Counted from the first letter of the stretch, positions 11,298 through 22,438 are shown. The stretch is DNA of 64,000 nt from Panicum virgatum (GCF_016808335.1 NC_053146.1:31659495-31723494), one strand, 5' to 3'. Translations and numbers: made by a program. Notes: a model not told the origin generated them from the letters alone.

Positions 11298-11331
11298 GTT
11301 GGTTGGTACACATGTTTGTGTACCAACCAAC
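11298..11331 (+). other. Perfect 15-bp hairpin downstream of pol in element E
   Basis: GTTGGTTGGTACACA (11298-11312) pairs fully with TGTGTACCAACCAAC (11317-11331) around a TGTT loop. Related hairpins occur in D and C. Confidence 0.8.
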
Positions 11332-11984
11332 CCCCCCTATTCTAATATTTTCAACAAGTGCGCAGATGAATATCATGAACAACACTGAGACGAACTCCTT
11401 GGCGAAGTTGAGCAAACTTTGATGCAACTCAGACCCAGCTAGCCTAGACCCGTACCTAGCCAAAAACATCGGTATGACAACTCATCACGGAGGTTTGCGA
11501 TCACATCTTTCTTTTCCTACCTGAATTTTTGTTCAAATTAGTTCTAATTGAAACAAATTAAAATATGAATGAAACTTTTGGAAGGGATGAATTCACACAT
11601 GGCTTCCAAAGATGCTTAAGTTTTATTTCTTATGCAAGTACTTGTTACCTTTGGAACTTGCATGATAGGATCACTTGAACTTTTGTTTATTGACCCTCAT
11701 GATATGACAAAATGAGAGACATGTTCTTCCTAATTCGATGTCTTGGAGTTTTTCTTTAAAAGGCTAAAAAGAGGCAACTCTCATTTACTTTCAACCATAC
11801 AAGTCCTATCCAGAGCCATACATGAATAGATTTGAACCCACATAGCTATCTTTTGACATTTTGAGCTTGATCAAACATCGTTGCCTTTTGAGAAATGTCA
11901 TGATCATCAAGTACTTTGGTCATTCACTATGCACGTTCATCAATAAAGTCCATCAAAAGTGGTTAACCAGAAGCTCTCCATCCC

Positions 11985-12269
11985 CATGAAAAGAAAAGAA
12001 AAAAAAGGGGGAGAAGCGAGTGAGCCTACAATCTTACTCGAGCAAAAAAAAAGAGGACACAGGGGAAGGATGGAGAAGCCAAGTTTAAACACCACCCAAA
12101 GGACATTCATCCCTCGCACACATATGCACATGACCAAGTTCTAAAGGTGACATGATCTCTCAGAGACAAGATCTTTGAGATCTAGCAAAATAAATGAGGA
12201 AGATATGTGATTCTATCCCTACCTTGAGCCACACAAAAGCCTTTCTAAATGTAGGAGTGGTTTTCTCTA
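11985..12269 (+). repeat. Parent copy of the block duplicated into E's integrase
   Basis: This is the source segment for 10259-10544, in its normal place in the 3' untranslated region. Similarity stops abruptly at both ends. Confidence 0.85.
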
Positions 12270-12565
12270 AAGACCTTAGTGAGGTTCAGACACAAAATGG
12301 GAGACTAAGAGTGGGTTGAAAGAGATGAGAGCATGCCTCCTGTTTTTGAAAATCTTGCAAAACCTCCAAGTACAGAGAAAAAGAAGTGAATCATGATCTC
12401 CATCGAGTTGTTCTGAGGATCAATATTCAAAGGTGAAGGTGTTAGCCACTGGAATCCAAGGTATGAGGAAAGATTAGAAATAAATCTTATGCATTCTTTG
12501 AGTTCATGAAACTAGGCTTCGCTCTTTTTCGACCTTATTGCTCGGGGCAAGCAAAGTCTGGCTGT

Positions 12566-12572
12566 GGGGGTG
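12566..12572 (+). other. Polypurine tract of element E
   Basis: GGGGGTG directly before the TGTTGGCGG start of the 3' LTR, as in D. Confidence 0.7.
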
Positions 12573-12815
12573 TGTTGGCGGTCGATATCGATGATTTTCA
12601 CCGCCAACACTCCGCCTGATTTCATGAAATATAGGTCATAACCATGCCATAACCATTATTACTAATGAGTTCCACAAGTTTTGGTGCATATTTGATCTCA
12701 TGAACAACATATCCAAAATTGACCCAAAACGGACACTGTTTGGACCGGAAGGCCCGAATCCGGCCGACCGGCATACTTTCTGTGGAATCTTGGCATGAGA
12801 TTTTACCAGTATTAT
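12573..12815 (+). repeat. Element E 3' LTR, first part (before solo LTR G)
   Basis: It starts TGTTGGCGGTCGATATCG and is collinear with the first ~240 bp of the D 3' LTR. It is cut at 12815 by solo LTR G and continues at 17183 (the alignment with D at CAGTATCATCCAGAGGG bridges the break). Confidence 0.9.
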
Positions 12816-15621
12816 TGTGACACCCCAGGTGTTTAATTAGATGAACCAAGAGTCATTAGCACCAAATCATGCATCCTTAACCAAGAAACGTTGAAATAGA
12901 TGTGTATGCATGTGTGTCTAAGTGTATATGTGCATAGGTTGAAAACTTTAAATAGTTTTTAAACTGATGCAAGTTTGTTTGTGAAATTTCATAGGCACCG
13001 CACTAAAATCATAATAAACCAAAGTCTAGTTGAAGCCATGGGAAGAAAGTGAGTTTTTGCACATGAAATGATAAGTCGATCCACATTACTTTTTCTCCCA
13101 TAATTAATTTCAGAAAATGCTGAAAAGATCCGAAAATACAAAGCGCAAACCATAGCTTAAATTAATTTTTGCCCAAAACAAAAGTTGTAGAGTTTCATAT
13201 AACAAACAACTTTAATGTTCAAAGTTTTTCAAGTTAGCACACAAAATTTGGAGAAAAATTCGAAAAACAATGTGTATAGGGTAATTTCTTTTGCATTTAA
13301 ATTTGAATTTGTAAATTTCAAACCAAACCTCAAATGGGAAAATGCCTGAAATGAAAGTTCTAGGAAATTGAATTTTGAACAACTTTCGTGTTCAAAATTT
13401 TTCGCGTTTCAATTGAAAATTTAGAGTTTGAACTGAGTCAAACCGCTGACCTTTCTTTTTCTCTTTCCACTCCCTTTCTCTCTCCCCCTCGCTGACCGTC
13501 TCCTTTCCTGAGCGCGCAGGCAATCGAGCGCGCCCGCGCGTGCGCTCGCTCGTGCTCGCTGCCTAGCCATGAGCGCTCACCTGCACGTCCGCGCCGCTGA
13601 CCCTCCCCCTCCCGTCGAGCCTGCAGCGCGCTGCCCCGTCAACGAGCACGCCGCAAGCCCGTCCGCACGCCACCCCGCCATCATTGTCTCGCCATCGTCG
13701 CATTGCTGCTGCCCCACGCTGCGACGCCCCCAACCCTCCCCGCTGTGGCCCTGACCCGGCCTTTACTCCTGCGCGGCGAGCACGCCACCGCGAGGCCGCG
13801 CACGTGCCGAGCTCGCTCTCTTCTACCCCCTCCCCTTCCTGCCGAGCTCCCCCTCCCCGTTTGCTTTGCCAAGGGGCGTTCCACCCTCCCGCTCCACTTC
13901 CCTTCCCTCACCAAGCCGAGCCGACCCGCCCCGGTGCCAGAACGGTGTCGCCGCCCCGCCATGGCTACCGCCCCCACCTAGCTCGCCGCGGAGCTATCCC
14001 TCCCGCCACTCCTCGACCCAAACCGACTCGCCCACGAGCTCCCTCACCTCCCACCGGTGCTCTACGACCCAACCTCCACCGCCCAAAGCCACCGGAGCGC
14101 CGCCGTCGCGGGCAGAGCCGCCGCCGGCCGCCGCCCACCACGGAACTCCCTGCTCTGCCCCTCCCCGACTCAATTCAACCCCCGGACTAGCTTCCTCGTG
14201 GCGTCGTGAAGCTCCCCGGCAGGTCGTCACCCTCCCTCCCGCGCCAGAGCGCCGCCGCCGCAGTTCGCCACCGCCGACGAGCCACTACTCCGCCGCCCGC
14301 CCCGCTCCCGGCCGCCCCCGACCTCGACAAGACCCCCTACGCGTAGCTCTCGCCTCCCACTTGCCCTTCCCCCACTTCCCCCCGCCTCCGACGAGCTCCC
14401 TTGCCGGGAAACGCCGCCGCCGCCGCCGCCTCCTCTGTTCCAGCGCCGGCCAGGGGCTTATGTGCGAGCCCCCAATTTATTCCAGGGGCCTAGATGCAAG
14501 TTTCTGTTTCCTTTTTCTTTTGTTTTGAAAAACAGCAAACTTGTAAATTCATTTAAAAATCGTAGAAAAATCAGAAAAATGAAAACTCAACTGTTCTGGA
14601 ATCTTTGCAAAGATATCTACAACTTTTGTTACATGCACTTTTTCATTTGCTCAATAGTTTTTTCTTTATTTAAAACACAAGGAAAATATAGCTTTTATTA
14701 GATCTTAAGTTACATGCATGATCTGTTGGCCATTTTGGTCAGTGTGTTACATGTTAGATTCATAGCATTGTGTAAAAGTGTAGTAGTCAGTTATCATGCC
14801 TAGCTATAGGTTTACTTAGGTCTTGCTTTATGCCTAGGTTAAATAGTTTTATTTATACAAGTTGTTCTAGCATGATTCATGAGCTGAAACTTTTACAGTG
14901 GCTCAATATAGATGCTTGTATTCTTCAGAAAAAGTTGGCAATTTTTAGTTAAGTCAAACTGGTCCAAATAATTTATGGTGGGAAGAAATGTACTAAATCA
15001 TGAAAAATAGTTCCTGTGCCTGGAAAAATCTAATATTTTTACTGCAGTTTTTACTTAGTTTTGGAACCAGTTTTATAAATTTTAAGGCTCAGAATATTAG
15101 GATAACTATCTGTGGAATTTATTTTTGATCCATACAGCTATACATTGTACTATTTTTCATGCCCTGTGTAATGTTTAGTTAAATCTGAAATTTTTATAGT
15201 AGACTCACCATCAGTTTAGGAGCAGTCAGTAAAAATTGTGGCATCTTTACTTGTAGGGTTTCTTCTGTATAAATGAATCTTAATCCTAGTAGTGGCTGTT
15301 TAATGAATTTTTAATAATTAATATGCTCAGTAAAAATAGCTGAAAATTTTATGGCAGGTTTGTACTTAAGTATGACTCTCCATAAAATTTTCATCTTCAG
15401 AAGCTATACCCACCAGCTGTTTGGAATTTTCCATGCTTGCACTTGAAAATAACTTTTCTAAAAATAACAAAACCCTCACTTACTTAATAAGAAATAGTAA
15501 ATCTAGATAATACTCTATAAATGATTGCCCAAGGAGATGTAAAGAAAATATTTTACAACTCTATAGTGAATTAAATTAAGTTTGTTACCATCACCACAAC
15601 TCACGCATATGCATTCATGTA

Positions 15622-15771
15622 GATTTGACTACTCTCGCTGACGGTATGTACGAGCTGGTGCCGGAGTCCGAGAGTGAGCAGCGTGAAGCTCAAGTTAATC
15701 TAACTGAAATTACTGAAGACCTGAACCAAAGTTCAGAAGAGCCTAAGGCTAGCTCCGCTCAGGAAGGCAAG
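15622..15771 (+). CDS. Acidic 50-codon reading frame inside solo LTR G, ending AQEGK
   Basis: An open frame of 50 codons with the motif LADGxxELVP near its start and AQEGK at its end. The F LTRs carry a frame of exactly the same length at the same place (21349-21498, 45388-45537), with about 22 of 50 residues the same. Shared residues often use different codons, for example Ala GCC/GCT, Leu CTA/CTG, Val GTC/GTG, Pro CCC/CCG and Ser AGT/TCC. This is the pattern of selection on protein. It is preceded directly by CATGTAG, a possible 3' splice site, so it may be an internal exon. Function unknown. The boundaries are where similarity ends and are not proven. Confidence 0.5.
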
Positions 15772-16657
15772 CCCCGGAGCATGTCCTATCTATTGTAGAT
15801 TTATGCAACTGCTTATATTTCTATATACTTGTGCATTTACGTTTACATGAGTTGATTGGAACCTTAGTTGCATGATCCTAGGTACCTATGCTTGAACACT
15901 AGTATGTATAGGTCGCTAGTTGGCTATGCTAATGGTTCAGTAGAAGTCGAGTGATTTCCTGTCACTCGCGAGAATTATAAGAGTTGAATGTTTACTACAT
16001 ACTGCAACTATAAGGTTCACGGGCGGGGTTGTGGTACTTGTGATACGACGTCTGTTTAGTGAAAATGGATAAGGCCGTAGTGTGTGGTAGTGGTGGTTAA
16101 GCTTTTGAACGTGCTAACCACATGCCGAGAATATGGTAATCGGTAAGCTTAAGTACTGGATTGAACCGAGGCCGGAACATACTCCCCACCATCTTGAACT
16201 CGTTCACATCTAGCTAATGGCGAGTACAGAGTCATCGTACTGCTGTACTTGAGGGTGGTGGGCCTGTTCCGTGAAGCGGGAATTGAAGGGAACTGTTGCG
16301 TGGGTGACTCTGTTCCCATGCGTGTGTTTAGGTCTTCCTGGCCAGGTTAACAAATTCGATTCGAATCGTCCGCCTCTCACAGATATTGGGACTGCTTAAC
16401 CCTTTTGCCACATCGAGTAAGAAGTGGAACAATGAGGATGATGAATATGGTTGAATGATGAAAAATAATTGTTTTCCACCATGTATGCTATTGGATAGAT
16501 GCTCACTTAGAATGGTTAATTGAACTAGAATTTTGAAGCTAAAATTTGAAATTAAGGATTCACTCTTAGTTGCTTTTCAGCGAAACAAACCTCTCTAGCC
16601 AAAAGCCTTGCATGTCTAGGTAGTGGGCTAAGTATACCCATAGTCGGGTAAGCCTTG

Positions 16658-16677
16658 CTGAGTATTAGTATACTCAG
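16658..16677 (+). other. Stem-loop in solo LTR G
   Basis: CTGAGTAT and ATACTCAG pair around TAGT. The same 20 bases occur in both F LTRs. Confidence 0.6.
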
Positions 16678-17182
16678 CCTTGCTTCTGGCTCAACTTTAA
16701 TTTCAGGTGATATGTTTGAAGATCAGAGAGCTAGCTTGACTTGGCCGTGTACTGTACGTCCTGGTTGGTCGGTGGAGTGGGATACGACGCCGGCCAACGA
16801 TGACAATGCCGAATGATGTCATGTACGGGCTTCATCAGGACATCTTGTATCGTCGTTTAGACTAGCTTTATTTCCGCTGCAGTTGAACTCTGAACTACTT
16901 TCAATTTGAATTTCAAGTACCTTTTTAAGGTTTCAAACTCGGTTTGTAATATTTAAGTTAAGACTGTGATGTAAGAATTTGTGAAATGTTGTACTCTCTG
17001 GACTCACCTTTGTGTGAGTTGCATGTAAGCTTTGGGTTTCGAATGCAGCTCAGGTGGTTTTATCGGGACTCTACCCGACTGGATTGTCGGATTACTCCGT
17101 TTGAAGTGCGTGTTAGCCGGGATTACCATTATGGTGATGGTTAGCGCACTTGAGCCGGATTAATTCGGGCGGTTCTGCCACA

Positions 17183-18192
17183 ATCATCTAGAGGGAGAAA
17201 TCAAGCCATTCTAATGGGTGGTTTCCTAGAATGCACGAGTTGGAATCAGAAGGCTTGAACCCATAGGCAAAACGGAGGAATTCTGTGCCATGATCAGCGC
17301 ACAAGATAACCACCCGTCCAGGAGTGATCTCCAGCCGTTGAGGAGTGTGTCGGTGCAACTGAGGGCTGAAATCCCTCCAGAGCCAGGCCGCCCGGCCTAA
17401 TTTAGGCCGCCTGGCCCAAGGGGCCGCCTGACCCAAGGAACGTCGGTTTGACGAACGGCCTTTTGCACCGACCTCCACGGAGCATCAGGAGCGTCGAATC
17501 AAAGGTGGTGGACCGATGGCGTGACTCCTTGGCCGGCCGGCCTAGGGGAGGCTGGCCGGCCTGACTTTGTCACGCAATGTGTCCAGCCTTCGTGTGGAAG
17601 TTACGACGCCAACCTCCTTGCGTAAAGTGCAGGCGACCTCAGAATAACCACCTTGGAAGCACTATAAAAGGAAGCCTAGTCTGCGTAAGTAGCAAGTTCT
17701 ACTTATTTGAGAGTGCTTTCTGTCTTGCCGGTAGGCAGGAGTACGTAACTCGATAGTGTTAGGCATGGTGCCTAGACTTGGTTAGTTACATAGGGTTGTG
17801 TTCCACCCCACGGTACCGCAGTGGTAGGCGGCAGGTGGTGACACCCCTATCCGTCCTTTGTAGTCCACCACATTCGGGTGTTTTCATAGCTATAGGATTG
17901 CCAAAAGTATGTTGGCCCCCTTCTCACCCCTGTCTGAGCCCTTCGCTTAGGCCGCCGAAGCAGATCAAGATAGTTTAGTTGCAAGTATTCTAGGTAATGA
18001 GTTGGCTAACCGATGTTGGACCCTCTACCCACTTACCTCTCTTCCCCTGGTGGGTCCGATTGAACTAGTTCTGGGTCTGGTCGCGCTTTACCGTTCCTCG
18101 TGGATTCGATACCGTGGAATACTCCAAGGTGAAAGCTACATCGGCCTTTGTGCGCTTGCGGAGTAATTCGTTTAGGCTAAGGAGTGACAACA
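17183..18192 (+). repeat. Element E 3' LTR, second part
   Basis: This continues 12573-12815 after solo LTR G. It holds GGCC quasi-palindromes (17386-17418 and 17530-17562) and a TATA box (17662-17669), then jumps to the TAGTCTGC block, so the segment between TATA and R seen at 1-160 of the 5' LTR is deleted. It ends GTGACAACA; the canonical GCC has become GAC. Confidence 0.85.
17662..17669 (+). promoter_or_regulatory. TATA box in E 3' LTR
   Basis: CTATAAAA, aligned with the TATA boxes of the two D LTRs. Confidence 0.6.
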
Positions 18193-18455
18193 ATTGGGCC
18201 TTTCCCCGAGGGGTGCACCGGAGTACGGTTCTAAGATTGCCAAGGTTCAAGTCGTTGGGCCCTAGTGGACTCATGAGGCCGGATAGGTGCATCGTATTTT
18301 CGGCTGTCGGTGCTAAGATTGCAGGATTCAGGGAATCCAGATCGGTGTGTCGAGCTTTTCATCCAATCCCACCTGGGCCGGACTTATCAATAGATCGATC
18401 TGAAAATACACATATCTCCATATACACATATCCGAACCTATAATGAGACAGTACT

Positions 18456-18468
18456 GGCTCTTGATACC
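18456..18468 (-). other. Primer binding site of element I
   Basis: On the minus strand GGTATCAAGAGCC, a variant of the TGGTATCAGAGCC site complementary to initiator-Met tRNA, lies six bases after the LTR end. Confidence 0.65.
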
Positions 18469-18474
18469 GCTATA

Positions 18475-19792
18475 TGAATATGGGGTAGAAAAAACAAAAA
18501 TTTTCTTCCGCATAAACCAAGATTACAGCAGTTATAGATCACGGGATTACCACTAGACGCGTAGTTGCGGAACTTCTGTAGCGCGTCGGTGTAGTGCAGA
18601 TGAAGCCGACAGTGCAGTTGCGTGAACCACCTCATGAACGGTTCGTCCTTGTGCTGCAAGCGCAGCACCTCCACGAAGTCCACACGTACGGGAAGAAGCA
18701 TCGCACTCCGGATTGCTAGATCCGCAAGGGCAACTAGAGCCTGATGCACAAGAGGAGGAGCAGGAAGGAGAGAAGGGGGGCACCAACTGAGAGGGGAGGT
18801 TAGAGTTTCTATCTTGGGCGCCCCCTCCCCCTCCTCCCCTCCTTTTATAGCCCTGGTGGGTGCCCCTAGATGGGCTCTAGTGGGCCCCACCTTGGGCGCC
18901 CTAGGTGGGCTGCCCTTTCCCCCACCTTGGGCTCCCCCTTGGTGGTTGCTATGGGCCCCACCAAGGGTCCAACCTTATGGGCCTCTCAAGGCCCCATTAG
19001 TGCATCAAAGCCCAGTCTAATTTGGATCTCATCCTCATTAGGCTTCTGGCTCTTAAGTGTGTGACCCTATGGGCTCACGCGTGAAAAGACATGGCCCAGT
19101 ACTCATACTCGCCAATAGTTGATAGCGGTCTCTAGCAAGACATGTCAACTCCTAAGCACGCGCGAATCATATCTGTCGAGCCGTCACAATCTTATGCATG
19201 CTGTTCCCTTTGCCTCACGATATTTGGTCTAACTTGAAGCCGACCACTCTTTCTCGATCCTGTGATTCGGAATCCTTGGTTAACTCTTCACCCTAGCATG
19301 GCCATGTATTTCCTGATCCGAATCACTCGAGGGGCCCAGAGATATCTCTCTCTTGTAGAGAGGGGCAAATCCCATCTTGACCGACTATATCTCACAGCAT
19401 GCTTCTTGACAGACCCAAAAGCCACATTTAGAACTACCCAGTTACGGTGCAGCGTTTGATAGCTCCTAAGTAAGTCGGTTCACATATTGAGTACATACGA
19501 CAATATCAGGTCTTAGGACACAGTGTACATATTGTGTAATGAGAAGTCATCATCTCATGTTGGGTCAGTTCAGACTCATGTCTCACATAAGCCCACATTA
19601 TTAGTTTGACATCCCCATGTCTATGACTTGTGAAACGTAGTTCATCAACTAATACATGTGCTAGTCTAATATTCATGTGTGTCCTCACATAAACTCCGAC
19701 TAGGAACATTTTAGAATATCCATACAAGTAAAGAGTCTCACAATACTTCACATAAGCATTAATCAATACAAGTTGTCATCCATGGATATTCA
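18475..19792 (-). repeat. Element I 5' LTR (1318 bp)
   Basis: The ends form TGAATAT...ATATTCA on the minus strand. It has a CTATAAAAG box (18850-18842) after a stretch rich in GGGCCC-like runs and a C-rich leader downstream. No partner LTR lies in the window, so age and site duplication cannot be read; the right flank is ATCGT. Confidence 0.7.
18842..18850 (-). promoter_or_regulatory. TATA box of the element I LTR
   Basis: CTATAAAAG on the minus strand, followed by a C/A-rich leader starting about 30 bases downstream. Confidence 0.6.
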
Positions 19793-20045
19793 ATCGTTGA
19801 TCGGAAGGATCCGATCCTTGGATTTGCATCCGAGAGAGATGATCAGCCACACAGTTATCTGCTCCTTTCTTGTCCCTGATTTCGAGATTGAACTCTTGAA
19901 GGAGCAGAATCCAACAGATGAGTCGTGGCTTAGCGTCCTTCTTGGCGGGTAGGTACTTAAGTGCAGCGTGATCCGTGTACATTATCACTTTAGCACCAAC
20001 CAAGTAGGATCTGAACTTGTCCATGGCAAAAACCACGGCCAAAAG
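19793..20045 (-). pseudogene. Element H pol fragment: RNase H
   Basis: On the minus strand this reads about 80 codons of Athila/Tat RNase H, including [32 protein letters not shown], and [13 protein letters not shown] at the end. It continues the frame at 46937-48030. The 27 kb between is element F, whose site duplication AAAAG lies at 20041-20045 and 46937-46941. At 19793 it is cut by element I. The TDHAALKYL and ADHLSR motifs are typical of Ty3/gypsy RNase H. Confidence 0.85.
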
Positions 20046-20811
20046 TGTGACACCTCTGGTGTCTGCACTAAAATCCAGATCAATTCACTCAAATAAATTA
20101 TAGAAGGATTTGGAAATTAAATTCAGAAAGAAAAGGGTCAAATAAAAGTCAAACTATACATTTGGAAAATAATATGTGAGAGTAAAGGGGTTAAAAAACC
20201 ATCCAAATCCTATTCAAAAATCTGCACAAAAATAAGTTTGGGTTTTAAATGGTACCTTAAATGACATGTGCTCATTTCAACTTTCAGCAAAATCCCACCA
20301 AAAATCAGATAAAAATCAAAGCCCTTTAGTGCAAGTTTGAAATGTTGAATTAGTTCAAAATGTGGACTTCAAATGAAAATTTTCCTAAAACAAAAGTTGT
20401 AGATCTTGAAAAGTTACACAAGTTTAGTATTCAACACTTTTTCATTTGAGCCCCAAAAATATAGAAAATTCTAATTTATCAACAGGTCCTTGAGATTTTG
20501 TAAATTGCAGAAAGGTCCCTATCTCCATCTCCCTCTATGTTTCCGCAGCCGCTCGCCCGTACGGCGCCGGTGGACCTCATCCACGGTGCGCCCGCGGCCA
20601 ACTGGACCCAGGAGGCCCGCTAAGGACACCTGGATGGATGGCCCCTTGGCCTCTCCTCGCGCTTACACGCGCCCCTGGCCACTTGGGCGCTTGCCACGCC
20701 ACCCGCCATGCGCCGCGCCGCCTCCTCCTGCCGCCACCTCGCAGCCGAGCGCGTCTCAGCCAGACCGGCCTCCCCCAGCACCATTTAGCTTCGCCTCGAC
20801 GCCCTCTCGCC

Positions 20812-20820
20812 TATAAATAG
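20812..20820 (+). promoter_or_regulatory. TATA box in F 5' LTR
   Basis: TATAAATAG, identical to 43359-43367 in the 3' LTR; both precede a GC-rich leader. Confidence 0.75.
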
Positions 20821-21348
20821 GACCAGAACCCCCGCCGTCGCGCGACCGTCTCATTTCCCCCTTCCTCCGCCACCCGCCATCGCCGGCGAGCTCGAGCTCG
20901 CGCGGACAGGCTGTCTCCGACCCACATTGCCTCGTCCAAAACCGCCAGCAGCCTCACCCAACTCCAGTGCAGCTCACGGGCACCCCAAATCCCACTAGAA
21001 CCCACCCAATCGCCGCCGCCCAATCGCGCCACTGCCGGCGAGCTCGAGGCTCGTCGTGGCCGTGGACCGGTCGATTCCGGCGGAGACCGAGCATGACACC
21101 TACCCCAGAAGCTTCCTCACGCTCTCGTGGTGCTCGTGCGCTCAACGTTCGACTACCCCTAGCCCTCCTTCAACCACACCGCCGACGACCCGAGCGCCCA
21201 AGAAGGTAATTACTACTCCATAAATGACTGCCAAGTAAATGAACTCACAAAGATCATCATTAAGTTAATTTTGTTGGACTACAACTTTATCGTGAAGGAC
21301 AGAAATCATTTATCACTTTGTAACCATGAGAATCTTGCATTGCATATA

Positions 21349-21498
21349 GACGCAGTTAATCTCGCCGACGGAGATAACGAGCTAGTCCCCGCGGACTCTT
21401 GTGGTACTTCGGAGGTTAATCTGAATTGCACTAACTTAGCTCAAGACCTGGGCCAAGCCCTAGAGGACTCTCAGCCTGACAGTGCCCAAGAAGGCAAG
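21349..21498 (+). CDS. Acidic 50-codon reading frame in F 5' LTR, ending AQEGK
   Basis: Open frame with LADGDNELVP near the start and AQEGK at the end, preceded by CATATAG, a possible 3' splice site. Same length and place as in solo LTR G and the F 3' LTR. The candidate upstream 5' splice site is missing here because of the 1.5 kb deletion. Function unknown. Confidence 0.45.
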
Positions 21499-22418
21499 CC
21501 CTGGTGCATAATCCCATTATTTTTCAGCGTTGTTATTCATCTAACTATTCATATGTGTTGTAATAATTTTATTTATGCATTTAAATTTTCTAGGCATTGA
21601 TCGAAAACCTTAGATGCATGATCCCTAGGTACCTATGATTGATATCCGGATCTTTTTATCGACTAGTTGCCCTGCTAATTAGGAACGGTAGAAGTTGAGT
21701 GGTTTCCTGCCTCTCGCGAGCATATAGGAATTGACTGACTTTAAATTCCTGCTGAAATATAAGGACAACAGGCGGGGTTTTGTAGTTGTGATACCCCACT
21801 GGTGTAGTCAGAAATGGTTAAGGTCGCGGTGTGTGGCTCATTTCGTTAAGCGTTTGAAAGTACTAGCCACATACCGAGAAATATGGTAATCGGTAACCTT
21901 AAGAACCTGATTGGACCAGCGAGTAGAACGATCTCGCACCCTCTTGGTAGAAGTAGGTTTTATTTTTGTCTGGACGTACGGGTGCAGAGTGGTCGGACTG
22001 TATAGTCGGGGAGGGTGTCCCGGATCCGCGGACTGGAAAGAAAGGGGAACAGTAGCGTGGGTGGGAGCGAAGTCGATCCCCATGCATGTGGTTTAGGTTC
22101 CCCTGGCTAGGTTGAAATTCGATTCAGAATCGTCCGCCTCTCACGGCATGAGATTGCTTAATGATTTCGGTCACACAGAGTAACAAGTGGAATAAATATT
22201 GATAATACTGTTGTATGCTTAATTTGTTGCTCTACCATGTTTGAGTAGAGATAGTTGCAAACTTAGAATGGTTAATCCAACTAGAAAATGGCCGAGTTAA
22301 AACCTGAAATTAAGGATCAACTCTTAGTGGCATTTTTGGCAAAACAAACCCCACATACCAAAAAGCCTTGCATGTCTAGTTATCAAACTATGTTATATCT
22401 GGTGACGGGTAAGTCTTA

Positions 22419-22438
22419 CTGAGTATTAGTATACTCAG
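22419..22438 (+). other. Stem-loop in F 5' LTR
   Basis: CTGAGTAT/ATACTCAG with TAGT loop, about 500 bp before the LTR end, as in G (16658-16677) and the F 3' LTR (46416-46435). Confidence 0.6.

Larger units (their letters stand above)
11161..12565 (+). other. 3' untranslated region of element E
   Basis: No coding sequence is supported. It contains the perfect hairpin at 11298-11331, the parent copy (11985-12269) of the block found in the integrase, and a conserved block near 12440 shared with D and C. Unlike C, it has no extra ORF after pol. Confidence 0.7.
12816..17182 (+). mobile_element. G: solo LTR (4367 bp) of a chromodomain Ty3/gypsy family related to element F
   Basis: It starts TGTGACACCCC and ends TTCTGCCACA, flanked by ATTAT (12811-12815) and ATCAT (17183-17187), a site duplication with one mismatch. 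Its length is close to the 4344 bp 3' LTR of F. It shares with F the order of parts: an AT-rich start, a GC-rich block with CCG/GCC repeats (about 13500-14460), a long AT-rich stretch, a 50-codon acidic frame (15622-15771), and a stem-loop CTGAGTAT/ATACTCAG (16658-16677). No internal domain is present, so it probably arose by recombination between the two LTRs of a full element. Confidence 0.85.
1..18192 (+). mobile_element. Element E: Athila/Tat-like Ty3/gypsy retrotransposon, 5'-truncated by the window, carrying nested D and G
   Basis: This is a decayed LTR retrotransposon on the plus strand. Its parts run in order: end of the 5' LTR (1-689), primer site (697-714), gag remnant, pol remnant interrupted by D (2371-8769), 3' untranslated region, polypurine tract (12566-12572) and 3' LTR (12573-12815 plus 17183-18192, split by the solo LTR G). 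The gag and pol pieces resemble the Athila/Tat branch of Ty3/gypsy. The left end lies outside the window, so the site duplication cannot be checked; the right flank is ATTGG. E sits in the internal region of the copia-type element I. All coding parts carry many stops and frameshifts, so E is inactive. Confidence 0.85.
18193..19792 (-). mobile_element. Element I: Ty1/copia-type LTR element, 5' LTR and start of the internal region
   Basis: On the minus strand this reads LTR (19792 down to 18475), primer site (18468-18456), then about 280 bp of leader to 18193, where element E has inserted. The rest of I must lie to the left of the window. The LTR ends are TGAATAT and ATATTCA, an inverted terminal repeat. 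On the right, H's RNase H frame stops exactly at the LTR edge. Placing it in copia rests on LTR size, the primer site and general look. No coding domain is visible to confirm it. Confidence 0.6.

Noticed and set aside
11298..11331. MITE or transposon terminal repeat
   Set aside because: It is a compact hairpin without a flanking site duplication, kept at the same place in three related retrotransposons.
13569..14528. Long overlapping ORFs in the GC-rich part of solo LTR G
   Set aside because: Several frames and both strands are open at once, as expected from GC-rich, CCG/GCC-repeat DNA. There is no domain, and the equivalent F region does not keep the same frames.
18438..18890. 150-codon minus-strand ORF in the copia-type LTR, with a protein-like stretch (VDFVEVLRLQHKDEP)
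   Set aside because: It lies in R/U5 of the LTR just after the TATA box and runs into the primer site. No partner copy is available to test conservation.
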